Shown: positions 33,833 to 41,332 of the stretch, in pieces
How the letters are laid out: each line of letters opens with the position of its first letter
How positions within the stretch are numbered: position 1 is the first letter of the stretch
Source: Bhargavaea cecembensis
Lineage (GTDB): Bacteria; Bacillota; Bacilli; Bacillales_A; Planococcaceae
Reading direction: 5' to 3'
DNA: 64,000 nt
Assembly (NCBI RefSeq): GCF_001619585.1
Contig: NZ_LQNT01000012.1
Location: 1 to 64,000 of the forward strand
Position numbers and translations under genes: made by a program
Notes under the pieces: model-generated
Seen by the model: the letters and a program-made list of their open reading frames with translations, nothing else
Databases searched by the model: none
What the model was told of the DNA's origin: nothing

Positions 33833-34384
33833 ATGGGGAACGAACGACTGAAAATGATGATCATGGCTGCCTTGTTTGCAGCAATTATGGGGATCGGGGC
33901 GCAAATCATCATCCCGATTCCGCCGGTGCCATTCACCGCACAGACATTGGCGCTGGCGCTGGCCGCAACAATTCTCGGAAAACGCTATGGAACACTTGCG
34001 GCAGCACTCTACGTACTGATCGGCGCAATCGGTGTTCCGGTGTTTGCGGGGATGAAATCGGGTCTCGGCATTTTGCTCGGGCCGACCGGCGGCTATATCC
34101 TGAGCTATATACCGGTGGCATTCATCATCGGATGGATTTCGGAAAAGGGCGGTTTCCGCACGCCGGCTGTCGTTGCAGCAAATATCATCGGGGCACTGAT
34201 GATTCTCGTGATTGGCACCGCGTGGCTGAAGTTCATGGGGAACCTTTCCTGGACTGGTGCATTTGCCGGCGGCATGCTTCCGTTTATCGTCACGGACAGC
34301 ATCAAGGCTGTGGCAGCGGCTATCCTCGGCGTCATGGTCCGGAACCGGCTTGCCTCTGCACGGCTGCTTCCGGCTGTGCAATAA
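33833..34384 (+). CDS. bioY: Biotin transporter BioY
   Basis: This 183-residue substrate-binding membrane subunit of an ECF-type biotin transporter has six helices. Typical segments are IGAQIIIPIPPVPFTAQTLALALAA, LGKRYGTLAAALYVLIGAIGVPVFAG and GPTGGYILSY. It needs the shared EcfAA'T module, encoded elsewhere. ATG 33833 is chosen over 33824 because GGGGG is then properly spaced. The BirA-type box upstream independently supports the biotin assignment. Confidence 0.93.
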   Translation: MGNERLKMMIMAALFAAIMGIGAQIIIPIPPVPFTAQTLALALAATILGKRYGTLAAALYVLIGAIGVPVFAGMKSGLGILLGPTGGYILSYIPVAFIIGWISEKGGFRTPAVVAANIIGALMILVIGTAWLKFMGNLSWTGAFAGGMLPFIVTDSIKAVAAAILGVMVRNRLASARLLPAVQ

Positions 34385-34404
34385 TGGCCTGATCGGATCA
34401 ATCG

Positions 34405-34453
34405 GACTGCAGATCGGACAGTGCTCTCACTGTCTCCTGATCTGCAGTCTTTT
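34405..34453 (+). terminator. Terminator after bioY
   Basis: GACTGCAGATC (34405-34415) pairs perfectly with GATCTGCAGTC (34439-34449); an inner GACAGTG/CACTGTC stem is present and TTTT follows. Confidence 0.87.
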
Positions 34454-34512
34454 GTCTGAAAACCTTTCCACTAACATCAGAATACGAATCATCCGCCAAG
34501 AGAACTCCGTTC

Positions 34513-34548
34513 AAGAACTTCCATATCAATTCATGGAAGTTCTTTTTT
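34513..34548 (+). terminator. Second terminator with no gene before it
   Basis: AAGAACTTCCAT pairs with ATGGAAGTTCTT and a T-run follows. Only 60 bp separate it from the bioY terminator and no coding frame ends there, so it is either a back-up or the end of a small RNA. Confidence 0.75.
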
Positions 34549-34651
34549 AATGTAAAGCATCATACGAGCGATTTTAGTATAGAAAAGGCCGCTGAAAGGA
34601 ACAATTAGTTCTGTGATAAACACTTTTCTGTGGATGAGGAGAGCAGAACAA

Positions 34652-34900
34652 ATGCAATTGATCGGAATGGCCATTTTGCTCGTGCCGATTCTGCTGTTCA
34701 CATTTGCGCTGGAGGAACGGGGCAAAAAAATGATGAAGAGAATCGAGCAGATGGACAACTCTGGAATAGAGGCGGACGCTGTAAAGTGGGTGGAGGAAGC
34801 GGATGAGGGAGAAAAGTGGTCCAGCAAAGAACTCGCCCTGGGCTTCATGATTTCTCTTGCAGGATTTGGCAGCTATGTATTCATGTTTCTGTTGAGTTAA
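34652..34900 (+). CDS. Small membrane protein, unknown
   Basis: This 82-residue protein has an N-terminal helix (LIGMAILLVPILLFTFALEE), a charged middle (GKKMMKRIEQMDNSG to EGEKWSSKE) and a C-terminal helix (LALGFMISLAGFGSYVFMFLL). The termini are probably on the same side. I do not recognise the family. ATG 34652 follows GAGGAG at a long spacing of 10 bp; the upstream GTG at 34613 would add 13 residues. Confidence 0.6.
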   Translation: MQLIGMAILLVPILLFTFALEERGKKMMKRIEQMDNSGIEADAVKWVEEADEGEKWSSKELALGFMISLAGFGSYVFMFLLS

Positions 34901-35027
34901 CCTTTTGTATTTGGGTTGCGTGTGCCTTTTATTTTTACCAATAACTGAAGCAAGCTTTCTTGACGTCTAACCTGAAAGGCATCCGCCCATACTGAGCAAG
35001 AATGCAGAATCAGGGAGGAGTCCGGAC

Positions 35028-35303
35028 ATGACGGAGTTTCCGCAAATCAGCACGAACGTCTGGGATGTTTTTGTCGCCGTTCCATTGGTGCTTATAGCCA
35101 CACAGTTGCTGAAAAAAACATTGCCGATTCCACCGGCGTTCGTGCCGACACTGGCAACTCTGATCGGCCTGTTGATCTCCATATTTTTCAGTCACAGAGG
35201 AGATTTGCCCGCGGGTATATTTATGGGTGTCATGTACGGGGCCGCGGCGGTTTCATTTTACGTTTCAGTTAAGCTCGCCATCCGGGCGTACCGATCCCGC
35301 TAG
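35028..35303 (+). CDS. Holin-like small membrane protein
   Basis: This 91-residue protein has three predicted helices (VAVPLVLIATQLL, AFVPTLATLIGLLISIFF, FMGVMYGAAAVSFYVSVKLAI) and a basic C-terminus. This resembles phage-type holins and similar chromosomal proteins, but no endolysin or phage genes lie nearby, so a lytic role is not supported. GGGAGGAG lies before the ATG. No promoter could be fixed in the 127-bp gap upstream. Confidence 0.6.
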   Translation: MTEFPQISTNVWDVFVAVPLVLIATQLLKKTLPIPPAFVPTLATLIGLLISIFFSHRGDLPAGIFMGVMYGAAAVSFYVSVKLAIRAYRSR

Positions 35304-35361
35304 ATTAGTTTGCCTGATAACGGGAATGAATTAGGTGATGTCATTACAGGAGGGATCATTC

Positions 35362-36216
35362 ATGGATATGGAGAGAAGTTCATCGACCGAGAGGTTTCAG
35401 CCGGTGACGTCCGTGAACAGCGGGGACGGCATCCCGCTCGGAGAAGACCTGTACAGCTATACGAACCAGGTTGTGAATGTCATTTTCTACGGAAAACCGG
35501 GTATCGGAAATGAATGGGTACTGATTGATGCGGGCATGCCAAAATCCGGCGGTAAGATCATGGAGGCCGCGGGCGCCCGTTTTGGTGACAACAACCCGCC
35601 AAAGGCAATCATCCTGACACATGCCCATTTTGACCATATCGGCGGCCTGATCGATTTGCTCGAAATCTGGGATGTGCCGGTCTATGCACACCAGCTTGAG
35701 CTTCCGTACATTACGGGCAAACGGGACTATCCGGACCCGGATGTGACCGTAGAAGGCGGCCTGGTAGCGAAGATGTCCAAAATGTTCCCGCATGAGGCGA
35801 TTGATATCGGCTCCCGGGCCCGTGAATTGCCATCAGACGGAACGGTGCCGCATATGACGGGCTGGCGGTGGATTCATACACCGGGCCATACAGAGGGTCA
35901 CGTATCACTGTTCCGGGAGTCTGACGGATCGCTGATCGCGGGCGATGCATTTGTCACGGTGAAACAGGACTCTCTGTACAAAGTGATGACCCAGGAGCTC
36001 GAGGTCAGCGGCCCTCCGGTCTATCTGACCCCTGACTGGGAATCGGCCGAGCAATCGGTGAAGACCCTTGCCCAGCTGCAGCCGCAGGCAGCCATAACCG
36101 GACACGGTGTCCCGGCTACTGGAGAGTATTTGCAGAATGAACTGGCTGCGCTCGCCGAGCACTTCAGGGAAAAGGCTGTTCCGGACCACGGGAAGTTTGT
36201 GGACGGCGAGAAATAA
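35362..36216 (+). CDS. Metallo-beta-lactamase-fold hydrolase
   Basis: This 284-residue soluble enzyme has the MBL metal motif LTHAHFDHIGG (HxHxDH), HTPGHTEGHVSLF, GDAFV (Asp bridging) and a late His in ITGHGVPATG. The sequence is close to glyoxalase II/YflN-type hydrolases; the substrate is unknown. ATG 35362 has an AGGAGGG site, while the frame start at 35335 does not. It ends in a terminator before the persulfide operon and is a separate unit. Confidence 0.87.
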   Translation: MDMERSSSTERFQPVTSVNSGDGIPLGEDLYSYTNQVVNVIFYGKPGIGNEWVLIDAGMPKSGGKIMEAAGARFGDNNPPKAIILTHAHFDHIGGLIDLLEIWDVPVYAHQLELPYITGKRDYPDPDVTVEGGLVAKMSKMFPHEAIDIGSRARELPSDGTVPHMTGWRWIHTPGHTEGHVSLFRESDGSLIAGDAFVTVKQDSLYKVMTQELEVSGPPVYLTPDWESAEQSVKTLAQLQPQAAITGHGVPATGEYLQNELAALAEHFREKAVPDHGKFVDGEK

Positions 36217-36227
36217 TTGAGCCAACT

Positions 36228-36255
36228 GCCCCGCCGGGTATCCGGCGGGGCTTTT
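36228..36255 (+). terminator. Terminator after the MBL gene
   Basis: GCCCCGCCGG-GTAT-CCGGCGGGGC followed by TTTT. Confidence 0.87.
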
Positions 36256-36314
36256 ACTTTTAGCCGGCGTGCCCAGAGGAATAGAGGGCCTGGCGGTACC
36301 GGTAAGCATTCGTA

Positions 36315-36363
36315 TTGACGGAATATACCCATGGGAGTATATTATAAATACCCATTAGGGTAT
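36315..36363 (+). promoter_or_regulatory. cst promoter with two CstR-type operators
   Basis: TTGACG (36315-36320), 17 bp, TATATT (36338-36343). Operator 1, ATACCC-ATGG-GAGTAT (36325-36340), fills the spacer. Operator 2, ATACCC-ATTA-GGGTAT (36348-36363), is a perfect dyad at the start site. The repeats are 23 bp apart. They are the kind of GC-centred dyad bound by CsoR/CstR proteins; cstR is in the operon. Confidence 0.8.
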
Positions 36364-36389
36364 AAAAAGTCGAAAGGAATGATAGCAGA

Positions 36390-37793
36390 GTGTTTTTCCA
36401 ATCATTTTTTGACGAACGTCTCGCACAATACGCCTACCTTGTGGGCTGCCAGCGTACAGGTGAAGCCATTGTCATCGATCCGCCAAGGCATTCGGAGGCC
36501 ATCCGTGCGCGCGCCCGAGAAGAGGGCCTGAACATCACGGCTGCCGCCGAAACCCATATCCATGCAGACTTCACTTCCGGTGCCCGTCAGCTGGCAGAAG
36601 ACCTTGGAGCCAAGCTGTATCTGCCGGGTAAAGGCGGAGAAGACTGGACTTACCAATATACAGATGGGCTTGATGCTGTTCTTCTGAAGGACGGGGATAC
36701 GTTCTCTGTTGGAAATATCGACTTTAAAGTGATGCACACACCGGGCCATACGCCGGAGAGCGTCTCTTATCTCCTGACGGACCGCGGGGGCGGCGCGACA
36801 GAACCGATGGGCATTTTCACGGGTGACTTCGTATTTGTCGGGGACATCGGCCGTCCGGACCTGCTCGAGAAAGCGGCAGGCATCGCAGACACCGCAGAAA
36901 AAGGTGCTGTTCAGATGTTCGATTCGGTACAGAAGTTCAAGAAGCTCCCTGACCATATGATCGTCTGGCCGGGCCACGGCGCAGGTTCCGCATGCGGAAA
37001 ATCGCTCGGAGCGGTTCCCCTTACGACAGTCGGCTATGAAAAGCAGTTTAACTGGGCGATGAAGGAAAACGACCGTGAAGAGTTTGTGAAGCAGCTGCTT
37101 GACGGCCAGCCGGAAGCACCGAAGTATTTTGCAATGATGAAGAAAGTGAACAAGGAAGGCCCGGAGCTTCTGAACAGGGAAGACATCCGGGTAATTGAGG
37201 ATGCATCGGAATTCAACCGGCTCCGTGAACACGGCGGCACACTCGTACTGGATACACGCCTTGCAAAAGAAGCCGAAAAAGCGCTTGTTAAAGGCTCCAT
37301 CAATATTCCTTTCAATAAATCGTTCACCAACTGGGCGGGCTGGCTGATCGGATACGACCAGCATCTCCTCATCATTGCCGAAGAAGGCAAGGAAGAGGAA
37401 ATCCGTGAAGCGCTCGAATCGATCCACCTGGACCGGATCCTTGCATTTGCCCGTCCGGAAACCGCAGTTTCCGCAGCTGAGACGGATTCGTACGAAACAT
37501 TGACCGTCGAAGAGTTCGTGGAAGCGAAGAAAAAGAAGAATACGTATGTCCTGGACGTCCGGAACGATTCCGAATGGGAAAGCGGACATCTGTCCGAGGC
37601 TGCCCATCACTTCCTCGGTCATCTCTGGGACGAGGAGCTGCCGCATGATAAGGAATTGCTTGTTCACTGTCAGAGCGGTGCACGTTCCGCGATCGCGTCC
37701 AGCATCCTGAAGGCACGCGGTTTCGATAAAGTCTCCCACATGGAAGGCGGATTCGGTGCGTACGAAGGAAAGGGATATGATACAGTGAAATAA
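36390..37793 (+). CDS. cstB: CstB-type persulfide dioxygenase-rhodanese fusion
   Basis: This 467-residue enzyme oxidises protein or low-molecular-weight persulfides to thiosulfate or sulfite. An ETHE1-like MBL domain (about 1-245) has HxHxD at His56, His58 and Asp60 and the metal region HTPGHTPESVSY. Cys20 and Cys202 sit where S. aureus CstB has functional cysteines (WPGHGAGSACGKS). A middle rhodanese-like domain lacks the catalytic Cys. The C-terminal rhodanese has Cys427 in VHCQSGARSA. The start is GTG 36390. It heads the CstR-controlled operon. Confidence 0.92.
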   Translation: MFFQSFFDERLAQYAYLVGCQRTGEAIVIDPPRHSEAIRARAREEGLNITAAAETHIHADFTSGARQLAEDLGAKLYLPGKGGEDWTYQYTDGLDAVLLKDGDTFSVGNIDFKVMHTPGHTPESVSYLLTDRGGGATEPMGIFTGDFVFVGDIGRPDLLEKAAGIADTAEKGAVQMFDSVQKFKKLPDHMIVWPGHGAGSACGKSLGAVPLTTVGYEKQFNWAMKENDREEFVKQLLDGQPEAPKYFAMMKKVNKEGPELLNREDIRVIEDASEFNRLREHGGTLVLDTRLAKEAEKALVKGSINIPFNKSFTNWAGWLIGYDQHLLIIAEEGKEEEIREALESIHLDRILAFARPETAVSAAETDSYETLTVEEFVEAKKKKNTYVLDVRNDSEWESGHLSEAAHHFLGHLWDEELPHDKELLVHCQSGARSAIASSILKARGFDKVSHMEGGFGAYEGKGYDTVK

Positions 37794-37837
37794 AACCCGA
37801 CCGCCCGGGCTGGACGGTCCGGAAAGGAGAACAGCAG

Positions 37838-38098
37838 ATGGAATACGATCAGAAAGTCAAAAACCGGATGCGGCGTGTGGAAGGACAGGTAAAGGGTGTC
37901 CTCCAGATGATGGAGGAAGGCCGGGACTGCCGGGATGTCGTCATGCAGCTCCGGGCGATCAAGAGTGCCATCGACCGGACCGTCGGCGTGGTCGTCAGTA
38001 CGAACCTCGAAGCCTGTGTACGTGAAAGTATTGAATCAGGTGAGGACACAAGCGAAAAGGTCCAGGAAGCGATCGACCTGCTCGTCAAATCGAACTGA
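37838..38098 (+). CDS. cstR: CstR-type persulfide-sensing repressor (CsoR family)
   Basis: This 86-residue all-helical repressor of the CsoR/RcnR family has two Cys, Cys31 (GRDCRDVVMQL) and Cys60 (TNLEACV). The copper-ligand His of CsoR is replaced (NLEAC), which defines CstR persulfide sensors that form di- and trisulfide links. It lies 44 bp behind cstB with a GGAAAGGAG site. It is expected to bind the ATACCC-N4-GGGTAT operators at 36325, 36348 and 39312. Confidence 0.9.
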   Translation: MEYDQKVKNRMRRVEGQVKGVLQMMEEGRDCRDVVMQLRAIKSAIDRTVGVVVSTNLEACVRESIESGEDTSEKVQEAIDLLVKSN

Positions 38099-38133
38099 TC
38101 GTCGCTGAAGGGCTGCGAAAGGAAGTCAATTAA

Positions 38134-38487
38134 ATGGAATGGATCGTTATCTTGATCATCGTCGCATTTTTCGCCTGGCGGATGATGCCGGCGAAGGGCG
38201 TGCGGACCATCGATGCAGCAGGGCTGAAGGACAAGCTCGGCGACAAGTCGGTGCAGTTTGTCGATGTCCGGACCCCTGCGGAATACAAAGCCCGCCATAT
38301 CAAGGAATTTAAAAATATCCCGTTGAACACATTGCCGTCAAAGGCAGATTCTCTGGACAAGTCCAAAGAGACCGTTGTGATCTGCCAGAGCGGTATGCGG
38401 AGCGCGCAGGCAGCACGTGTTCTCAAGAAGCACGGTTTTGAGACCGTCGTGAATGTGCGCGGCGGCATGGGAGCCTATAACGGGTGA
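38134..38487 (+). CDS. Membrane-anchored single-domain rhodanese
   Basis: This 117-residue protein has an N-terminal hydrophobic helix (WIVILIIVAFFAWRMM) and one rhodanese domain with active-site loop VICQSGMRSAQAA and the motif VDVRTPAEYKARHIKEFKNIP. It would transfer sulfane sulfur at the inner membrane face. It overlaps the sulfite-exporter gene by 4 bp, suggesting a coupled step. ATG follows GGAAG. Confidence 0.9.
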   Translation: MEWIVILIIVAFFAWRMMPAKGVRTIDAAGLKDKLGDKSVQFVDVRTPAEYKARHIKEFKNIPLNTLPSKADSLDKSKETVVICQSGMRSAQAARVLKKHGFETVVNVRGGMGAYNG

Positions 38488-39287
38488 GCGGCGCGGAACT
38501 GACAGTGCCGTTCATCCTGGCCCTGTTCGCGATCGGGTTTGCCGGTTCATTCGTATCCGGCATGGTCGGAATCGGCGGGTCGATTATCAAATACCCGATG
38601 CTTCTCTATATTCCGCCGATGCTTGGCTTTGCGGCATTCACAGCCCATGAAGTTGCCGGCATCAGCGCGGTACAGGTGATCTTCGCGACCATCGGCGGGG
38701 TCTGGGCCTACCGAAGCGGCGGATATCTCCATAAAAAGCTCATCATTGTGATGGGTGCGGCCATTCTGGCCGGAAGCTTCATCGGAGGATTCGGTTCCTC
38801 CGGAATGAGTGAAATTGCGGTGAACGTTGTCTACGGTATTTTGGCTGCCATTGCCGCTGTTATGATGTTTATTCCGAAAAAGGAAGTGCCGGATATGCCA
38901 ACGGAAGACGTTTCGTTTTCAATTCCACTGGCGGCGGGGCTCGCGTTTATTGTGGGAATCGGGGCAGGCATCGTCGGTGCGGCCGGTTCGTTCCTGCTCG
39001 TGCCGATCATGCTGACGGTGCTGAACATCCCGACTCGGATGACCATCGCGACATCGCTTGCCATCACGTTCATCTCATCGATCGGCTCGACTGCCGGCAA
39101 GGTGTTCACCGGCCAGGTTTTGCTTTGGCCTGCGGTCATCATGATCGTGGCAAGCCTCATTGCCGCACCGCTCGGAGCAAAGGCCGGCCAGAAGATGAAC
39201 ACAAAGGTTCTCAAGGGGATTCTTGCGATTCTCATCGCAGCGACCGCCATCAACATATGGCGAGACCTGTTCATGCAGATGCTTTAA
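38484..39287 (+). CDS. TauE/SafE-family sulfite/thiosulfate exporter
   Basis: This 267-residue membrane protein has about eight helices and the two family repeats (GFAGSFVSGMVGIGGSIIKYPML, and GIGAGIVGAAGSFLLVPIMLTVL). Members move sulfite, sulfoacetate or other sulfur anions. Within this operon it most likely exports the sulfite or thiosulfate formed by CstB. It uses a GTG start overlapping the rhodanese stop (GTGA). The next gene follows after a third CstR-type operator. Confidence 0.9.
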   Translation: MSGAELTVPFILALFAIGFAGSFVSGMVGIGGSIIKYPMLLYIPPMLGFAAFTAHEVAGISAVQVIFATIGGVWAYRSGGYLHKKLIIVMGAAILAGSFIGGFGSSGMSEIAVNVVYGILAAIAAVMMFIPKKEVPDMPTEDVSFSIPLAAGLAFIVGIGAGIVGAAGSFLLVPIMLTVLNIPTRMTIATSLAITFISSIGSTAGKVFTGQVLLWPAVIMIVASLIAAPLGAKAGQKMNTKVLKGILAILIAATAINIWRDLFMQML

Positions 39288-39311
39288 GTAGATATTTTTT
39301 TGAACTGAAAA

Positions 39312-39327
39312 ATACCCATACGGGTAC
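39312..39327 (+). promoter_or_regulatory. Internal CstR-type operator
   Basis: ATACCC-ATAC-GGGTAC is a dyad with one imperfect end pair, 22 bp before the dsrE-like ATG. It suggests an additional CstR-controlled promoter inside the regulon. A GTGCA-free AT-rich stretch surrounds it, but a clear -35/-10 pair is not obvious. Confidence 0.65.
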
Positions 39328-39349
39328 ATGTATATAAGGAGGAACATCA

Positions 39350-39739
39350 ATGAAAGTAGCGATCATCGCAGCAAACGGCGGTATGTTCGACGCCTACAAA
39401 GTATTCAACATCGCAACCGCAGCAGCGGCAACGGACGGGGAAGTCGAGATTTTCTTCACGTTCGAAGGTCTGAACCTGATTCATCAGGAAGGCATGAAGC
39501 AGCTTCCGATGCCGGAAGGCAAGGAGCATTTTGCAGAAGGATTCGCGAATGCGAACGTCCCATCGATCGGAGAACTTGTCGGCATGGCGCAGGAACTGGG
39601 CGTCAAATTCATCGCCTGTCAGATGACGATGGACGTCATGGGCCTCAAGAAAGTAGATTTCGCGGACGGAACAGAAGTCGGCGGGGCCGTGACGTTCCTT
39701 GGCTACGCGAAAGATGCGGACATCACACTCACATTCTGA
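39350..39739 (+). CDS. DsrE/DsrF-like sulfur-relay protein
   Basis: This 129-residue DsrE-fold protein begins KVAIIAANGGMFDAYKVFNIATAAAATDGEVEIFFTF and has the single Cys in KFIACQMTMDVMG, the usual sulfur-carrying position. It probably accepts persulfide sulfur from rhodanese or TusA partners. AAGGAGG precedes ATG. A CstR-type dyad lies immediately upstream. Confidence 0.87.
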   Translation: MKVAIIAANGGMFDAYKVFNIATAAAATDGEVEIFFTFEGLNLIHQEGMKQLPMPEGKEHFAEGFANANVPSIGELVGMAQELGVKFIACQMTMDVMGLKKVDFADGTEVGGAVTFLGYAKDADITLTF

Positions 39740-39790
39740 TTGAAGGATGACAGGTAAAGATTCATTGAACGTTCAGGAGGGAATGCAGAA

Positions 39791-40348
39791 ATGGAAAACA
39801 TGACAAGGACATTGGATGCAAAAGGGCTCGCGTGCCCGATGCCGGTTGTCCGGACGAAAAAAGCGATTGAGGAGCTATCGGCCGGAGACATACTGGAATT
39901 GGTGGTGACCGACCGCGGATCAATCGCAGATATACCCATGTGGGCAAAGAACACGGGACACGAATATCTGGAACTCGTAGAAGAAGGCGACGTATTAAAG
40001 CACTATGTCCGCAAAGGCGGAGAACAGGCATCTGACAAGGAGGAATCCCAGTTGAAAACCATTACGAATGAAGAATACATCGAAATCGCAGATAAAGGGC
40101 CGGTCACACTGATCGACGTCCGTGAACCGGATGAGTTCGCTGCAGGCCATGCGCCTGGCGCAAAAAACATCCCGCTCGGCCAGATTGACCAGCGTGCGGA
40201 TGAAATCCCTGCACAGGGAGAAGTCTACATCATGTGCCGCTCCGGCGGCCGTGCGGGCATGGCGTGCGACACGCTCGAAACACTCGGACACAAGAACCTT
40301 ATCCGTGTGGCACCGGGCATGGGGGACTGGAACGGCCCTGTCGAATAA
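39791..40348 (+). CDS. TusA-rhodanese fusion sulfurtransferase
   Basis: This 185-residue fusion has an N-terminal TusA domain (about 3-75; LDAKGLACPMPVVRTKKAI with the Cys-Pro-Met-Pro sulfur site). A Lys-rich linker and a rhodanese domain (about 90-185; DVREPDEFAAGHAPGAKNIPLGQ, catalytic loop MCRSGGRAGMA) follow. S. aureus CstA also combines TusA and rhodanese functions, so this is the functional counterpart here, with DsrE encoded separately. It is the last gene of the regulon and is followed by a strong terminator. Confidence 0.9.
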   Translation: MENMTRTLDAKGLACPMPVVRTKKAIEELSAGDILELVVTDRGSIADIPMWAKNTGHEYLELVEEGDVLKHYVRKGGEQASDKEESQLKTITNEEYIEIADKGPVTLIDVREPDEFAAGHAPGAKNIPLGQIDQRADEIPAQGEVYIMCRSGGRAGMACDTLETLGHKNLIRVAPGMGDWNGPVE

Positions 40349-40357
40349 GAACTCTCA

Positions 40358-40395
40358 AAGGACGGCAACGGATTCGCTCCGTTACCGTCCTTTTT
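40358..40395 (+). terminator. Terminator of the persulfide regulon
   Basis: AAGGACGG-C-AACGGA pairs with TCCGTTACCGTCCTT; TTT follows. Confidence 0.85.
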
Positions 40396-40425
40396 ACATA
40401 TGCATGAATCTTCGGCACTGTCAGT

Positions 40426-40502
40426 CTAACATTAGGATGATTCACCCCTAACATTAGCTTGGTTCCGTGCTACAATGGGAGATGGAGAACGGCTAACATA
40501 AG
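40426..40502 (+). promoter_or_regulatory. Promoter with three CTAACATTAG boxes
   Basis: CTAACATTAG (CTAA-CA-TTAG dyad) occurs at 40426-40435 and 40448-40457. CTAACATAAG lies at 40493-40502. Steps are 22 and 45 bp, close to whole helical turns. The second box overlaps the -35 (TAACAT 40449-40454); the -10 is TACAAT (40471-40476). The boxes flank the promoter as autoregulatory operators would; the MerR-type protein behind them is the likely ligand. Confidence 0.65.
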
Positions 40503-40527
40503 CAAATAACCGGAAAGAGGAGGACCC

Positions 40528-41262
40528 ATGGTTAAATACATAGGAGATGTTACGAAGGAATTCGGCATTGAATCTCATACACTGCGCAACTGGGAAGACC
40601 GCGGCCTCATCGGGGACGTGGAGCAGGATTTCGTCCACGGCCGCATGTACAACGACGAACAGATTGAACGGATCAGGACCATTCAGGAAGTCATTAACGC
40701 CCAGCGCGAAAAGGGCATGAAGCGGACCGACTATCGGGAAGTGGAAGATGTCCTGCTGGACCGGTTCGGCGGCCTGGTCGTTGAGCGCCAGGAAAACATT
40801 CCGGCCACTCCGGAGACATTCATCAACCTGCTGAAGAAACTCGAGAAGCAGGAGCAGGCCAATGAGCAGCTGAAAGAGCTGCTGATGACGATGGCGAAAA
40901 GTCAGGTGGAAGGAAATGACCGGATCCACCAGGCACTTGTCGAGAACACGGCCAAACAGGAAGAGGACATGAAGGAGATCCGTGAAGTCAGGGAGATGAT
41001 CGTGGAGCTGAACAAGGATCTTCCCGCGCGCACAAGTGAAGCGTTGAGCAAAACCCTTCCCGAAACACCGGCAATCTCGAAGGAACAGGCCGACACCGTC
41101 ATCAAGGAAAATCAGTCGCTGAAGCAGGAAGTCCAGCTTATGAAGAAAGTGCTGGACGAAGTCTTGCTGCAGATTGAGGAAGACCGGGAAAAGCAGGCAA
41201 GCCTTGAGACGGCTCCGGCGGAAGAACCGAAAAAAGGTTTTTTTGCGAGGATATTCGGATAA
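40528..41262 (+). CDS. MerR-type HTH protein with coiled coil and C-terminal amphipathic tail (RacA-like)
   Basis: This 244-residue protein has an N-terminal MerR-like DNA-binding domain (about 2-75; DVTKEFGIESHTLRNWEDRGLI and GRMYNDEQIERIRTIQEVI). A long coiled coil follows (about 95-165 and 185-222). The end KKGFFARIFG is an amphipathic motif likely to touch the membrane. The plan resembles RacA, which tethers DNA to the cell pole, and plasmid-type MerR proteins with a DUF3967-like tail. It is not a standard ligand-sensing MerR. GGAAAGAGGAGG-type site. The upstream CTAACATTAG boxes are candidate targets. Confidence 0.75.
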   Translation: MVKYIGDVTKEFGIESHTLRNWEDRGLIGDVEQDFVHGRMYNDEQIERIRTIQEVINAQREKGMKRTDYREVEDVLLDRFGGLVVERQENIPATPETFINLLKKLEKQEQANEQLKELLMTMAKSQVEGNDRIHQALVENTAKQEEDMKEIREVREMIVELNKDLPARTSEALSKTLPETPAISKEQADTVIKENQSLKQEVQLMKKVLDEVLLQIEEDREKQASLETAPAEEPKKGFFARIFG

Positions 41263-41269
41263 ATAAAAG

Positions 41270-41308
41270 AGGAGCTGCAGGGATGGAGAATCCCCCCGCA
41301 GCTCCTTT
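41270..41308. terminator. Bidirectional terminator
   Basis: AGGAGCTGC pairs with GCAGCTCCT, with inner GGG/CCC pairing, between two convergent genes. Confidence 0.8.
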
Positions 41309-41332
41309 GTTATGCAATCAACCTGATTTTGA

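Noticed and set aside
35028..35303. Phage remnant based on the holin-like protein
   Set aside because: No endolysin, integrase or structural phage genes nearby; small holin-like proteins are common on chromosomes.
36402..37739. 445-residue open frame opposite cstB
   Set aside because: Antisense shadow; the plus strand encodes a complete CstB-type enzyme with all catalytic motifs.
39932..39947. Further CstR-like sequence ATACCCATGTGGGC inside the TusA-rhodanese gene
   Set aside because: It encodes conserved-looking TusA residues (IPMWAKN), the right arm is imperfect, and it is not at a promoter.
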